From Bacteroidales bacterium (GTDB taxonomy: Bacteria > Bacteroidota > Bacteroidia > Bacteroidales > VadinHA17), in contig JALONT010000002.1 of assembly GCA_025454795.1 (NCBI GenBank), positions 57,848-121,847 on the forward strand: a DNA stretch of 64,000 nucleotides. Reading direction: 5' to 3'. Under the pieces are notes generated by a model. It was given only the letters and a program-made list of their open reading frames with translations, made no database searches and was not told where the DNA came from. Position numbers and translations under genes: made by a program. Below are positions 33,579 to 42,990 of this stretch, piece by piece (within the stretch, counting starts at the first letter, position 1; the number at the start of each line of letters is the position of its first letter).

Positions 33579-33935
33579 CTATTGTATAAAAGGTATCGCA
33601 AGCGGATATTTGAATTTCTCGCCTTTTGAAGCCTTGATGCTTGCTATGACTATACACACGATTTTAAGGACTCCCAGGAAAGCAACTATTGGTATTCCTA
33701 TTAATATGAAACATAATGGAATCGCGAGGACCATATAGAGCAGTATAGATAGCTGAAAATTCATAGATGATTTTCCGTTTTCATTAACCCATGCTGATTC
33801 ATCTTTTCGTGAGAGCCAGCAGATGAGTGGACCAATTATACCTCCGAAAGGAAAAAAGAAACCGGCAAATGCTGAAAGGTGGCAAAGCATAGCCCAGTTT
33901 CTTTCCGGTTCCGATAATTCTCTAATATCTTCCAT
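33579..33935 (-). CDS. DUF4870 domain membrane protein
   Basis: Small inner-membrane protein with the DUF4870 pattern: NWAMLCHLSAFAGFFFPFGGIIGPLICWLSRKDESAWVNENGKSSMNFQLSILLYMVLAIPL. Three to four hydrophobic spans fill the 118 residues, ending in KASKGEKFKYPLAIPFIQ. The family is common but its function is not established. It lies 48 bp after the upstream exported protein on the same strand. Confidence 0.88.
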   Translation of the reverse strand: MEDIRELSEPERNWAMLCHLSAFAGFFFPFGGIIGPLICWLSRKDESAWVNENGKSSMNFQLSILLYMVLAIPLCFILIGIPIVAFLGVLKIVCIVIASIKASKGEKFKYPLAIPFIQ

Positions 33936-33983
33936 GACATTTACTATTTTATCAAAAGACGATCAATTTTGCAGTTTGATGCA

Positions 33984-34838
33984 TTATTCAAACCTGGCAA
34001 GGCGTTTAAGGTCTGATGGAAGAAGTCCGTTTGGATTGCTTTTATCAATTGTATGTACATTATAATAATACATATTTGCATCATCGGTTCCTATTAACAT
34101 TTTAAAACAGTATCCCCTATCTTTCGTTTCACCCACAGGTCCGACTTTATGCAAAATTACAGTATCAGGTGTTTTTCCATCTATTGCTTTCACAATTAAC
34201 TCTTCTGGAACAATCTCAATATCATTTGAATAGATTGATCTTATTCTTTCAATAGTCCCGATATCAGGCGTAAGGTCCTCCTCTTTAACCAGTATTTTCT
34301 TTTTCATTAATGCAGGCACATTCTCATTATAGAATTTAAGATATTTCCTGCCTGTTTTGGAAGGGTCCTCCATTATCAGCTGTGCATGTTTCTGCATAAA
34401 CTCAAGTATGACTCCCAGTTTATAGCCATAATCAAGGTCATCTTCACCTGCATATGAAAGAGGTACGGCACATATCTCAGGATTATCACCCAGCTTGTCA
34501 ACATCCTTTCCCTGAAGGAGATTTATAAAATTAAAAACCGAATTCGATTTATCCTTATCAAAATTAGTCTCTGTAAGAACTATAAAAGAAAAGCCCGGCT
34601 TCGGTCGTCTTATATTAAATTCGTTGACATCAATAAACTCATAAGGAGTCACCTTCCAGTATTTAGTCATAGCCTCTTTAATATAGGAATTAAAGGCGGA
34701 AAACGGGTCAGCCTCAAGAACGACACAAGTTGTAGATTCACTGAACTGCTTTATCTCATCCTTGTTTGGAAATGGTGCCTGACCTGAGACCATCCCCGGA
34801 AGGAAGAACAGAAACAGGATGAAAAATATATTTCTCAT
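33984..34838 (-). CDS. Exported protein of unknown function
   Basis: No family recognised. MRNIFFILFLFFLPGMVSGQ is a signal peptide. The mature 264 residues are mixed alpha/beta: CVVLEADPFSAFNSYIKEAMTKYWKVTPYEFIDVNEFN, FSFIVLTETNF and LGVILEFMQKHAQLIMEDP. They alternate strands and helices with no Cys pairs or obvious catalytic motif. It begins 2 bp after the gene ending at 34841, so the two form an operon. The first segment resembles the strand-helix opening of an alpha/beta ligand-binding domain, which is only a guess. Confidence 0.6.
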   Translation of the reverse strand: MRNIFFILFLFFLPGMVSGQAPFPNKDEIKQFSESTTCVVLEADPFSAFNSYIKEAMTKYWKVTPYEFIDVNEFNIRRPKPGFSFIVLTETNFDKDKSNSVFNFINLLQGKDVDKLGDNPEICAVPLSYAGEDDLDYGYKLGVILEFMQKHAQLIMEDPSKTGRKYLKFYNENVPALMKKKILVKEEDLTPDIGTIERIRSIYSNDIEIVPEELIVKAIDGKTPDTVILHKVGPVGETKDRGYCFKMLIGTDDANMYYYNVHTIDKSNPNGLLPSDLKRLARFE

Positions 34839-34840
34839 AT

Positions 34841-35608
34841 TTATTGTTGATTGACAGGTATATACAGAGGATTATTTTCATTAAACTTACGAATATAAAC
34901 AAACATTAATTCCTTTTTCTTCTTTCTGGGAAGCTGAACAAACTCCTCATAAAGCGCAGCATCCTTCATTAGTAACAGCAATGTGCTCTCCAGGTCAAAT
35001 TCAAGGATCTTGCCGGATTCAAAATCCAGCAGATATTGTCTCACCTCACTCCTGGACATGTTGTTGCGTCCGTACGGCGAATAATATGAGCCGTATGGGG
35101 AATAGTAATTCCCATAACCATAACTGGAATATGGTGAATAGTAGGAATAAGGATCATAATAGCCTCCATATGGAGAATTATAATAGCGTGAATCATAAGT
35201 CGTTACATCTGCAACAAAGTGACAGATGCTTCCCACAAATGTAATCCTGTTGAAATTTTCCTGCACCTGGATATATATTACCCCATTTCTTGCATATCCC
35301 CATATGTCCTTCCTTGGAACTTCCTGTCTTATACCCATTCCATCGTAGAAATAGATATTTTCAGATTCAAAAAGCTTCTTGAAGAACTCCTTGTCATTGT
35401 AATCTGTGGATGTAAGAAGCTTTGCCTTTGGCACCGGGTTGTTCAGTTTAACCTGGTCGAAATTAAGGTAGATGCCATCCTTAAAACGGAAATCAGGCGT
35501 ATACTTAACCGTTCCATCCTGACCCTGACCGTTAACCTGAACAAAAGAGAAAAAAGGAATAACAGTGACAGTGGCAGTGAGAATAAATATCCTGAAAAAC
35601 TGTTTCAT
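34841..35608 (-). CDS. Exported protein with Tyr/Ser/Pro/Gly repeat insert
   Basis: No family recognised. Signal peptide MKQFFRIFILTATVTVIPFFSFVQVNGQ. The body (FRFKDGIYLNFDQVKLNNPVPKAKLLTS, IWGYARNGVIYIQVQENFNRITFVGSICHFVADVTTY) resembles a beta domain that recurs in Bacteroidota exported proteins. At about residues 145-185 is a low-complexity stretch of YYSPYGS and YGNYYSPYG units. The end (ALYEEFVQLPRKKKKELMFVYIRKFNENNPLYI) is helical. First gene of an operon with the next exported protein and perhaps DUF4870. Confidence 0.6.
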   Translation of the reverse strand: MKQFFRIFILTATVTVIPFFSFVQVNGQGQDGTVKYTPDFRFKDGIYLNFDQVKLNNPVPKAKLLTSTDYNDKEFFKKLFESENIYFYDGMGIRQEVPRKDIWGYARNGVIYIQVQENFNRITFVGSICHFVADVTTYDSRYYNSPYGGYYDPYSYYSPYSSYGYGNYYSPYGSYYSPYGRNNMSRSEVRQYLLDFESGKILEFDLESTLLLLMKDAALYEEFVQLPRKKKKELMFVYIRKFNENNPLYIPVNQQ

Positions 35609-35718
35609 AACAATAGCGCTTTACCTATCCCGTTCAAATATCATACCATTAGGACAAAATTAACGATTTCCTTTAAAGGGAGTTAAAAACGGTTAATGTA
35701 TATTTATTATATATTTGT

Positions 35719-35726
35719 TTAATTTT
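35719..35726 (+). promoter_or_regulatory. Probable -7 box for the hybrid regulator gene
   Basis: A TATATTTG word occurs inside ATTATATATTTGTTT, about 30 nt before the ATG at 35750. No -33 TTTG is found at the usual spacing. The position is accurate to within a few bases. Confidence 0.35.
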
Positions 35727-35749
35727 ACAAAATCTCAACGAAGAGCAGT

Positions 35750-37096
35750 ATGGTCAAGGAAACCAGAAACAAGAATAATGGTGAAATAAATCCCCCTGCC
35801 GGTGATTTATTTGAAAAAGACCGAAAGCAGATAGAGACCTATTCATATTTATTGATAACAGGACTGATCATTGCTCTCCTTTTCTTAATGCTTGATCTTA
35901 AGCTTCTAGCAGGGGTCATTATCATTGCTTCAGCCTGTCTTGGAGTTTTTCTGATCAAAAAAGGCACGAGACTGATAAGTAGCGCTACGAGTTCTATTAA
36001 TGATGTATCCACACTGAATGAAAAGAAAGACAATGTGATAACAGACTTTTCGCATAAAATCAGGGAGCCGCTGAATAATCTCGTAATCATTACCGATATG
36101 CTTATGGAGTCGGGTCTTCAGAAAAAGCAGAAGGACCTTATTGAGACTTTTGTTGCATCTACAAACAACATGGTTACAACTGTTAATGAATTAACAATGC
36201 AGTCTGCCGGCAACCTGAGCTATGAATCAAGAAAGCATATTAAGTTCAACCTTTTATCTACAATCCAGAATACAATAGAGCTTTACAGCCTTAAGGATAA
36301 GGTCAATATCGATTTTATTCTCAACAAAAGGGAATTTGGAGAATTTGAATGCCTTGGAGATCCAATAATTCTTAAACAGATATTCCTCGACATCTTCAAC
36401 ATAATCGAAACACAGAATACCGAAAGGACGACCAAGGTTACAATTAATCTTAAAAGAGAAAAAGAGACAGGAAACGAAACTATTATCGGCTTCAGGATCC
36501 AGACAGACAAGAATATAGTACTGATAAGCGAAAATGCATCAGATCATAGTCTTGCTGCCAGACTTATTTTAACAAAAAAGGGCACTTACAGTCAGGAATT
36601 CGGAAAGAATTACACCGTACTGAATATAAGTCTTCCGTTTACAAACATTGTTCAGGAGACAAAACAAAATATAGCCTCTCAGAAAATTGAAGAACTTATT
36701 CAAAAGGAAAAAACTCATAAGGATCTGAAAGACATTAAAATACTTCTCGTTGAAGATAACCTGATAAACCAGAAAATAACACTTCTCACTCTTAAACCTT
36801 TGGTAAGCAGTATTGATACTGCTTCAAACGGGAAAGAGGCTCTCGATAAATTCGGGACTGCCAGCTACGACCTGATACTCATGGATATCCAGATGCCGGT
36901 AATGAGCGGTCTTACTGCAGCTGAAAAGATCAGAGCTCTTGAGTCAAGTACTAATTCCCATGTCCCGATAATTGCAATTACTGCAAATGCTATGCTTGGG
37001 GATAAGGAGAAATGCATCTCTGCAGGTATAGACGATTATATCAGCAAGCCGTTCCAGCCTTCAGCCCTTATTGAAAAGATCAAGAAAAGTATTTAA
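35750..37096 (+). CDS. Hybrid histidine kinase-like protein with degenerate ATPase domain and intact receiver
   Basis: Two membrane spans near the N-terminus (about residues 30-70). A DHp helix keeps the phospho-acceptor His in [20 protein letters not shown] (His about 102). The following HATPase-like region ([20 protein letters not shown] ... [30 protein letters not shown]) lacks the N-box Asn-Ala pattern and the DxGxG and GxGLG loops. The C-terminal receiver (about residue 328 on) is complete: [13 protein letters not shown], phospho-acceptor [22 protein letters not shown] and DDYISKPF. It is probably a phospho-sink or scaffold rather than an ATP-using kinase. It overlaps the stop of the convergent phosphatase gene. 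Confidence 0.85.
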   Translation: MVKETRNKNNGEINPPAGDLFEKDRKQIETYSYLLITGLIIALLFLMLDLKLLAGVIIIASACLGVFLIKKGTRLISSATSSINDVSTLNEKKDNVITDFSHKIREPLNNLVIITDMLMESGLQKKQKDLIETFVASTNNMVTTVNELTMQSAGNLSYESRKHIKFNLLSTIQNTIELYSLKDKVNIDFILNKREFGEFECLGDPIILKQIFLDIFNIIETQNTERTTKVTINLKREKETGNETIIGFRIQTDKNIVLISENASDHSLAARLILTKKGTYSQEFGKNYTVLNISLPFTNIVQETKQNIASQKIEELIQKEKTHKDLKDIKILLVEDNLINQKITLLTLKPLVSSIDTASNGKEALDKFGTASYDLILMDIQMPVMSGLTAAEKIRALESSTNSHVPIIAITANAMLGDKEKCISAGIDDYISKPFQPSALIEKIKKSI

Positions 37097-38142
37097 CTGC
37101 CGCCGGTAAAGGGTTTAAAACCCATAACCATAATATCGTCAATCTGGGGATTACCGGCCATCCAGGTTTTTATATTGTCTTCCAAAATTGTTTTCTGATC
37201 AATCACCGGGAAATTGTGAATCGTCATCAGAAGATACCTGAACCTGCGATACATGAACTTCTTGTTTTCGTTGCCGCCGAACTGGTCAATATACCCGTCA
37301 GAAAACATATATAGAATATCATCTTCCATAAGATCCATCTCGTGATCGGTATATGGGATTCCGGCAGGATTCATGCCAATGATCACCTTATCTCCCTTAA
37401 TCTCGATCAATGAATTGTCCCTGATAATGTACAGAGGGAAAAAAGCTCCGGCATACCAGATCTTTTTCCTCGTCCTGTCGATTACACAGAGTCCTATATC
37501 CATGCCGTCACGGATAATTGTTCCAATATTCTTTTCCCTGCTAAATGTTTTTTCAAGAGCTTTATTCATGACAGCCAGAACTGCAGAAGGTATCTCAATA
37601 TTATCCTCATTGATGGCTTTTTCGATGATCTTCAGCCCAATCATCGACATGAGGGCTCCGGGGACACCATGACCGGTACAGTCAGCGCCGACAATAAATA
37701 TCTTGTCCCCCTTCTCTCCTATCCAGTAAAAATCGCCGCTCACTATATCCTTTGGCCGGAAAAAAATAAAAGAGTCCCTTAAATGTTTTCTGAAATAGTC
37801 TTCTGAAGGCAGAAGTGCCTCCTGTATCCTCTGAGCATAATTGAGGCTGTCAGTAATATTCCTGTCCCTGAGCTCAAGCTCAAATTTCTGTCTTTCAATC
37901 TGCTCAAATGCCTGCTCTTTTTCTTTCAGGAGTTTCCTGGTTTTAATCAGCCTCCTGTTCTGAAACATTACAATCAGGTAAACTAAAGCCAGGATAAGTG
38001 CACTGTAAAGTATAAAACGGTAGGGCAAAGCAGCAGGATCAATAGTCAGGTTTTCCTGCTGGCCCGCCGTAAGCAAACCAGAGGAGATGATAATCTGAAT
38101 ATAATTATATGTAGAACAGAGAGGCCCCATCAGATAGTGCAA
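37093..38142 (-). CDS. SpoIIE-type PP2C protein phosphatase with one membrane span
   Basis: One N-terminal span ([24 protein letters not shown], about residues 36-60) and a coiled coil ([33 protein letters not shown]) lead into a SpoIIE phosphatase domain. That domain has the linker [17 protein letters not shown], metal-site Asp residues in [39 protein letters not shown], and [14 protein letters not shown] near the end. Such proteins dephosphorylate anti-sigma-antagonist or receiver-linked partners. It lacks the Y_Y_Y or TPR sensor ectodomain of many relatives. Confidence 0.9.
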   Translation of the reverse strand: MHYLMGPLCSTYNYIQIIISSGLLTAGQQENLTIDPAALPYRFILYSALILALVYLIVMFQNRRLIKTRKLLKEKEQAFEQIERQKFELELRDRNITDSLNYAQRIQEALLPSEDYFRKHLRDSFIFFRPKDIVSGDFYWIGEKGDKIFIVGADCTGHGVPGALMSMIGLKIIEKAINEDNIEIPSAVLAVMNKALEKTFSREKNIGTIIRDGMDIGLCVIDRTRKKIWYAGAFFPLYIIRDNSLIEIKGDKVIIGMNPAGIPYTDHEMDLMEDDILYMFSDGYIDQFGGNENKKFMYRRFRYLLMTIHNFPVIDQKTILEDNIKTWMAGNPQIDDIMVMGFKPFTGGS

Positions 38143-38198
38143 AAATAGTCTAAAAATCGGTACCTGTTACCGGCGGGAATCTGAAAAAAGGATCAGCA

Positions 38199-40076
38199 TT
38201 AAGGGACCATCACTTCATCATTGCCTGCATACGATAAAAGTGAATGGTTCAATGATGGTGAAGGGATAAAAGGACCAATCTCCAGGGAATCCCATTTCTG
38301 GTCGGTATTTTTTATAGTTTCTTCAGATGAACGTACTATATTCGGCCATCTACGTGGAAAGCCTCCTTCCCTGAAAGCTTTTATCGTACCATCAATAAAA
38401 ATTATATTGTCGGAAATGTAATCGATATCGCGTTTCGGATCACTGTTCCCCAGCACCTGCCATGCGACTGTAAACATATCAAATGCATCAGCATTATGGT
38501 CAACAGCAAGAATAAGCCTGAGAATACCTTTGAAATCTTCTTTCCTGAACCATTCTTTTGACTTTTCAACAGCCAGAGGATTCTCTGACTGGTTAAGCCC
38601 CACAACAGCTACCTGGATATCTCTGAGCAGGTTTAGATTTCTTTGACCGGAAGGGTTGCTGTTCTGATAAGATCCTGTTGAAATATCAGCATTTAGTCCA
38701 GGTTTACGGATCACCTCCCCTTCCATTTTGATCGTCCCGTCAATACCCAGTTTCCCGCCCAGAGAAAAAGTATCTGATGAATGATCGAGTACATCGAGCG
38801 GTCCTTCACCGAATAAAAGATCCTGTCTGAAATCAGTATTTTCAAGTACATGCAGAATCAAACTCCTGTAATTCCTGATATCTATATCTCCGCTGACTAC
38901 TAAAAGATACTTGGTGAACATCATCTGACCTGCCCCGAACAATGAGCTAATCACTTTCTTCCCCTGTCCAGGATATGTCTTATCTATCTTAACAATAACC
39001 AGGTTATGGGCGATGCCGGCATCAGGCATATGAAAGTCTTCAACCTCAGGCTGCATAGAAAGTTTTATGGGGGCAAGGAATATTTTTTCAGAAGCCCGCG
39101 CAAGCAAGGCATCTTCCATTGGAGGAATACCTACTATCGTTGCCGGATAAACGGCTCTTTCTGAATGGGTTATACAAGTTACATGAAACCGGGGATACCA
39201 GTCGGCCAGGGAATAGAATCCAGTGTGGTCGCCAAAAGGACCTTCCCAAACCGGTTCTTCAGCAGGATCGACGAACCCTTCAATTACTATATCAGCATCA
39301 AATGGTACATATATATCATTAGTTATACATTTAACAAGTCTCACCTTCTTATTTCTGAGAAAACCCGCAAGAAGATATTCATCTATATTTTCAGGCAATG
39401 GAGCTGTAGCGGCATAGGTATAGACCGGGTCTCCTCCAAGAGTGACAGATACAGGCATTCGCTTTCCGGATTTCTTCCAGGCTTCAAAGTGGTTGGCACC
39501 TGTTTTATGGCGCTGCCAGTGCATGGCTGTTGTATTCTTATCAAGAATCTGCATCCTGTACATTCCGACATTGGTTTTACCTGTGACCGGATGCACCGTA
39601 TGTACCATTGGGAGGGTCACAAACCGGCCTCCATCATGAGGCCAGCATTTAAGAACAGGGAATATTGCCAGGTCAGGATCTCTGTGTATCACCTGTTGAC
39701 AGATACCTTTCCTTCCTGAACGAGCAGGAAGGATCCCGGAAATTCTATTCAGATCCGGCAGGACAGATAACTTTTTAAAAAGATTTCCCTGTGTACCCGT
39801 AATTTTTTCAAATAAGGTTACTATTTCCAATCCGGCATCATCGAGATCTTTTCTGCTCATCGCCATTGCCATTCGTTTTTCAGATCCGAAAGCATTTATG
39901 AGAAGAGGGAAGCCTGTTCCGGTATTTTCAAAAAGGAGTGCTTTGCCTCCGTTTTTAGAAACACGATCGGTTATTTCGGCAATCTCAAGTACAGGATCAA
40001 CAAAAGCTCTTATCCTTGTTAGTTCTCCTTTGTTTTCGAGCTGGTCAATAAAATCCGATAATCCTGAAAATGGCAT
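38199..40076 (-). CDS. UbiD-family decarboxylase (menaquinone-type)
   Basis: Prenylated-FMN decarboxylase of the UbiD superfamily, here long (625 residues) like the Bacteroidota form annotated for menaquinone biosynthesis. Blocks: TNVGMYRMQILDKNTTAMHWQRHKTGANHF, EGFVDPAEEPVWEGPFGDHTGFYSLADWYPRFHVTCI and PPMEDALLARASEKIFLAPIKLSMQPEVEDFHMPDAGIAHNLVIV. The start is ATG 40076 (MPFSGLSDFIDQLENKGELTRI). The track's nine extra residues (MIFDLYLQL) come partly from the upstream 7-bp repeat. That repeat supplies a consensus promoter about 38 nt upstream. Confidence 0.88.
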   Translation of the reverse strand: MPFSGLSDFIDQLENKGELTRIRAFVDPVLEIAEITDRVSKNGGKALLFENTGTGFPLLINAFGSEKRMAMAMSRKDLDDAGLEIVTLFEKITGTQGNLFKKLSVLPDLNRISGILPARSGRKGICQQVIHRDPDLAIFPVLKCWPHDGGRFVTLPMVHTVHPVTGKTNVGMYRMQILDKNTTAMHWQRHKTGANHFEAWKKSGKRMPVSVTLGGDPVYTYAATAPLPENIDEYLLAGFLRNKKVRLVKCITNDIYVPFDADIVIEGFVDPAEEPVWEGPFGDHTGFYSLADWYPRFHVTCITHSERAVYPATIVGIPPMEDALLARASEKIFLAPIKLSMQPEVEDFHMPDAGIAHNLVIVKIDKTYPGQGKKVISSLFGAGQMMFTKYLLVVSGDIDIRNYRSLILHVLENTDFRQDLLFGEGPLDVLDHSSDTFSLGGKLGIDGTIKMEGEVIRKPGLNADISTGSYQNSNPSGQRNLNLLRDIQVAVVGLNQSENPLAVEKSKEWFRKEDFKGILRLILAVDHNADAFDMFTVAWQVLGNSDPKRDIDYISDNIIFIDGTIKAFREGGFPRRWPNIVRSSEETIKNTDQKWDSLEIGPFIPSPSLNHSLLSYAGNDEVMVP

Positions 40077-40086
40077 AAGCTGGAGG

Positions 40087-40177
40087 TAAAGATCAAAGAT
40101 CAAAGATCAAAGATCAAAGATAAAAGATCAAAGATAAAAGATCAAAGATAAAAGATAAAAGATAAGAGATCAGAGAT
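40087..40177 (-). repeat. 7-bp tandem repeat (ATCTTTK), 13 units, upstream of ubiD
   Basis: On the minus strand thirteen units follow one another: ATCTCTG, ATCTCTT, two ATCTTTT, ATCTTTG, ATCTTTT, ATCTTTG, ATCTTTT, four ATCTTTG, and ATCTTTA. The array ends 10 nt before the ubiD ATG. Wherever a unit ending in T precedes ATCTTTG, the -7 word TATCTTTG is formed; this happens three times. Confidence 0.97.
40115..40146 (-). promoter_or_regulatory. ubiD promoter formed inside the 7-bp repeat
   Basis: Unit 5 supplies TTTG and units 8-9 supply TATCTTTG, with exactly 20 nt between them, because four 7-bp units equal 28 bp. This is the Bacteroidota consensus TTTG-N19-21-TAnnTTTG. Transcription would start about 30 nt before the ubiD ATG. 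Gain or loss of units would shift or remove the match. Confidence 0.65.
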
Positions 40178-40204
40178 ATTGAGTTAACAAATAAAGGGAA
40201 AAGA

Positions 40205-40314
40205 TTGCTTCGTCTCCGCCAATTGGCGGATCCTCGCAATGACTGGATACCGGAAAAAAATCCCCTCCATGGAGGACCTGCCCCGAGCGAAGCTTCGGGG
40301 GGACTGGGGCGGTT
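40205..40314. repeat. C/G-rich palindromic repeats between ubiD and the ncRNA
   Basis: CTCCGCCAATTGGCGGA is a perfect palindrome next to TCCTCGCAATGACTGG. CCCTCCATGGAGG, CCCCGAGCGAAGCTTCGGGG and GGGACTGGGGCGG follow. These resemble the repeats at 6500, 16195 and 40966. No gene is seen. Confidence 0.6.
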
Positions 40315-40823
40315 CTATAAAACAATAATGGGAACTATTCTTGCGAGTAGTTCCCATTCACCGTTTACAGCCGAGGCCGCATACGGCGTCGGATTACTGT
40401 TATTCTGACCGGTTGCATTGCAGGTCTTACGATCTGTTCCTGCAACCCATGGCTTTCGGGTTGTGCTTGTTACAGCATAACCTTTCGGCTGTCCGTTTTT
40501 TCCGTCTCACGACGGACTTTCCCGGACGAAATGTCATTCAGGCTCCATTGCACATTTCCCGAAGGATTTGGCTCTGGTTCCAGGTCATTTGGGGCCGAAG
40601 CCCTTCATTTTCTGAGGCCCTGTGACTCAGTCGCTGAAAGAACGTTTCCGGTTTTCGTCGACTTACTGAACACCCGGTATTGGTCTGGGACCAGTTCCCT
40701 TCGCTCAGGTTTCGGCTCTCTTGGTGCGCAGACCCGAGGGTCTGGATGAACCGGATTGTGTTTCATTTAAGTAACCTTTTCCGATTCCACATCTTTCGAG
40801 CAGTCTTTTATCGCTCACCCGAT
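40315..40823 (-). ncRNA. Putative structured non-coding RNA, about 500 nt, unidentified
   Basis: Bounded on the minus strand by a Bacteroidota promoter and a strong terminator hairpin. The sequence is visibly richer in G+C than nearby genes, and all six frames are broken or show only short arginine/proline-rich shadow ORFs. Local helices are many: TATCG-ggtgag-CGATA, CAGACC-ctcg-GGTCTG, TGGTC-cca-GACCA, GGGC-ttcg-GCCC, TCC-ttcg-GGA, TCCGTC-gtga-GACGGA and TTGCAGG-n14-CCTGCAA. UUCG and GNRA-type loops recur. I looked for RNase P, tmRNA, SRP, 6S and group II domain V signatures and did not find them. Confidence 0.6.
40327..40358 (-). terminator. Terminator of the putative ncRNA
   Basis: AATGGGAACTA-n10-TAGTTCCCATT is a perfect 11-bp stem. 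On the minus strand it is followed by ATTGTTTTATAG. The plus-strand side has no T-rich tail, which supports the minus orientation. Confidence 0.8.
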
Positions 40824-40827
40824 AGAC

Positions 40828-40860
40828 CAAATTTAATTCAAGTATGTCAAAAAACAATAA
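40828..40860 (-). promoter_or_regulatory. Promoter of the putative ncRNA
   Basis: On the minus strand ATTG, a 19-nt spacer, then TAAATTTG, an exact TAnnTTTG box. The first stem of the RNA (CTATCGGGTGAGCGATA) begins about 4-7 nt after the box, where transcription should start. Confidence 0.7.
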
Positions 40861-40965
40861 AATAGACTTCCTTGTTGTAAACCCGATATAAACATATGTT
40901 ATCAACAATTGTTAATAACGACGGAAAATATGAAAGGATGGCTTATTCTTTCTCTCTTGCTGCAT

Positions 40966-41033
40966 GTACTCACCCCCAAGCCCCCTCTTTCCGCCGACTG
41001 GCGGAGAGAGGGGGAAAAGAAGGGGGTGAGTAC
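40966..41033 (-). repeat. Long C/G-rich palindrome after eno
   Basis: Outer arms GTACTCACCCCC and GGGGGTGAGTAC pair over 12 bp. Inside, CCCCCTCTTTCCGCC-gact-GGCGGAGAGAGGGGG forms a second long stem. It begins 5 nt after the eno stop and probably acts as its terminator, although no T run follows. It shares words with the repeats at 16195 and 40205. Confidence 0.75.
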
Positions 41034-41038
41034 GTGAA

Positions 41039-42322
<1,284 letters not shown>

Positions 42323-42354
42323 TTAAATTTTTATTAAACAATTGTGCAGTATAC

Positions 42355-42391
42355 AAAAAAGGGGATAATGACTCCAATTGATTATCCCTTT
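42355..42391 (-). terminator. Terminator ending the ribosomal operon after rplQ
   Basis: On the minus strand GGGATAAT-caattggagtc-ATTATCCC is followed by CTTTTTTG. An 8-bp perfect stem with a six-T tail about 20 nt after the rplQ stop and 40 nt before the eno start. Confidence 0.85.
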
Positions 42392-42411
42392 CAGTTTAAA
42401 TATAATATAAA

Positions 42412-42963
42412 TTATTTTTCTTCTTCAGCAACCGTTTCCTCTGATTCATTTTCGGGTTCTTCAACTTGCTTTTCAGCTTTTGCTTTAAAAGTCTTTACTT
42501 CTTTCTCAACGCCTGTTGTCTCAGCTTTTTTCTTAGGTGCTCTTCTCCTTCTTGTTGTTGTCGTTGTTTTTCCTTTTGTTCCTTGACCGCCGCCCAGCAT
42601 TGCTTCGTTGTAATCAACGAGCTCAAGAATACACATTTCAGCATTGTCTCCTATTCTGTTTCCGATTTTCAATATACGGGTATATCCACCTGGCCTTTCG
42701 CCTACTTTTGGCGAGATTTCCCTGAATAATTCAGATACAGCTTCCTTATCTTTCAGGTAGCTGAAGACCACTCTCCTCGAGTGTGTTGAATCCTCTTTCG
42801 ATTTAGTGATAAGCGGTTCAACGAAGCTCTTCAGAGCTTTAGCTTTGGCAGTAGTGGTTGTGATCCTTTTATGAATGATCAGAGACGTTGCCATATTGGA
42901 AAGCATCGACTTCCTGTGTGAACTCGTTCTCCCTAAATGATTTATAACTTTTGAATGTCGCAT
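42412..42963 (-). CDS. rplQ: 50S ribosomal protein L17
   Basis: [44 protein letters not shown] is the conserved N-terminal two thirds and [28 protein letters not shown] the end of the core. The final 55 residues are a Lys/Glu-rich extension ([22 protein letters not shown] ... [11 protein letters not shown]), as in other Bacteroidota L17. Last gene of the long operon. Confidence 0.96.
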   Translation of the reverse strand: MRHSKVINHLGRTSSHRKSMLSNMATSLIIHKRITTTTAKAKALKSFVEPLITKSKEDSTHSRRVVFSYLKDKEAVSELFREISPKVGERPGGYTRILKIGNRIGDNAEMCILELVDYNEAMLGGGQGTKGKTTTTTRRRRAPKKKAETTGVEKEVKTFKAKAEKQVEEPENESEETVAEEEK

Positions 42964-42990
42964 TTCTATATTCTCAAACAGTTTTCTAAT

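Noticed and set aside
33463-33738. ORF MEYLEFGVLRVKGLITLSTRSTRSTRS
   Set aside because: Its repeated RST segment is the 9-bp AGTACT array, and the rest is antisense to the DUF4870 gene.
39165-39719. 184-residue plus-strand ORF opposite ubiD
   Set aside because: Antisense to highly conserved UbiD blocks and without recognisable domains.
40315-40823. RNase P RNA, tmRNA or group II intron identity for the ncRNA
   Set aside because: GGGAAAGTCCG slightly resembles RNase P, but the rest of the P4 core, the ACAGAA element, a tmRNA tag or T-arm and a domain V hairpin are all missing.
40341-40908. Track ORFs inside the ncRNA region, and two frame-shifted protein-like pieces on the minus strand (ending in NGEWELLARIVP)
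   Set aside because: The pieces lie in different frames broken by stops, are Arg/Pro-rich and match no family I know, while hairpins, a promoter and a terminator frame the region. A decayed gene remains possible but less likely.
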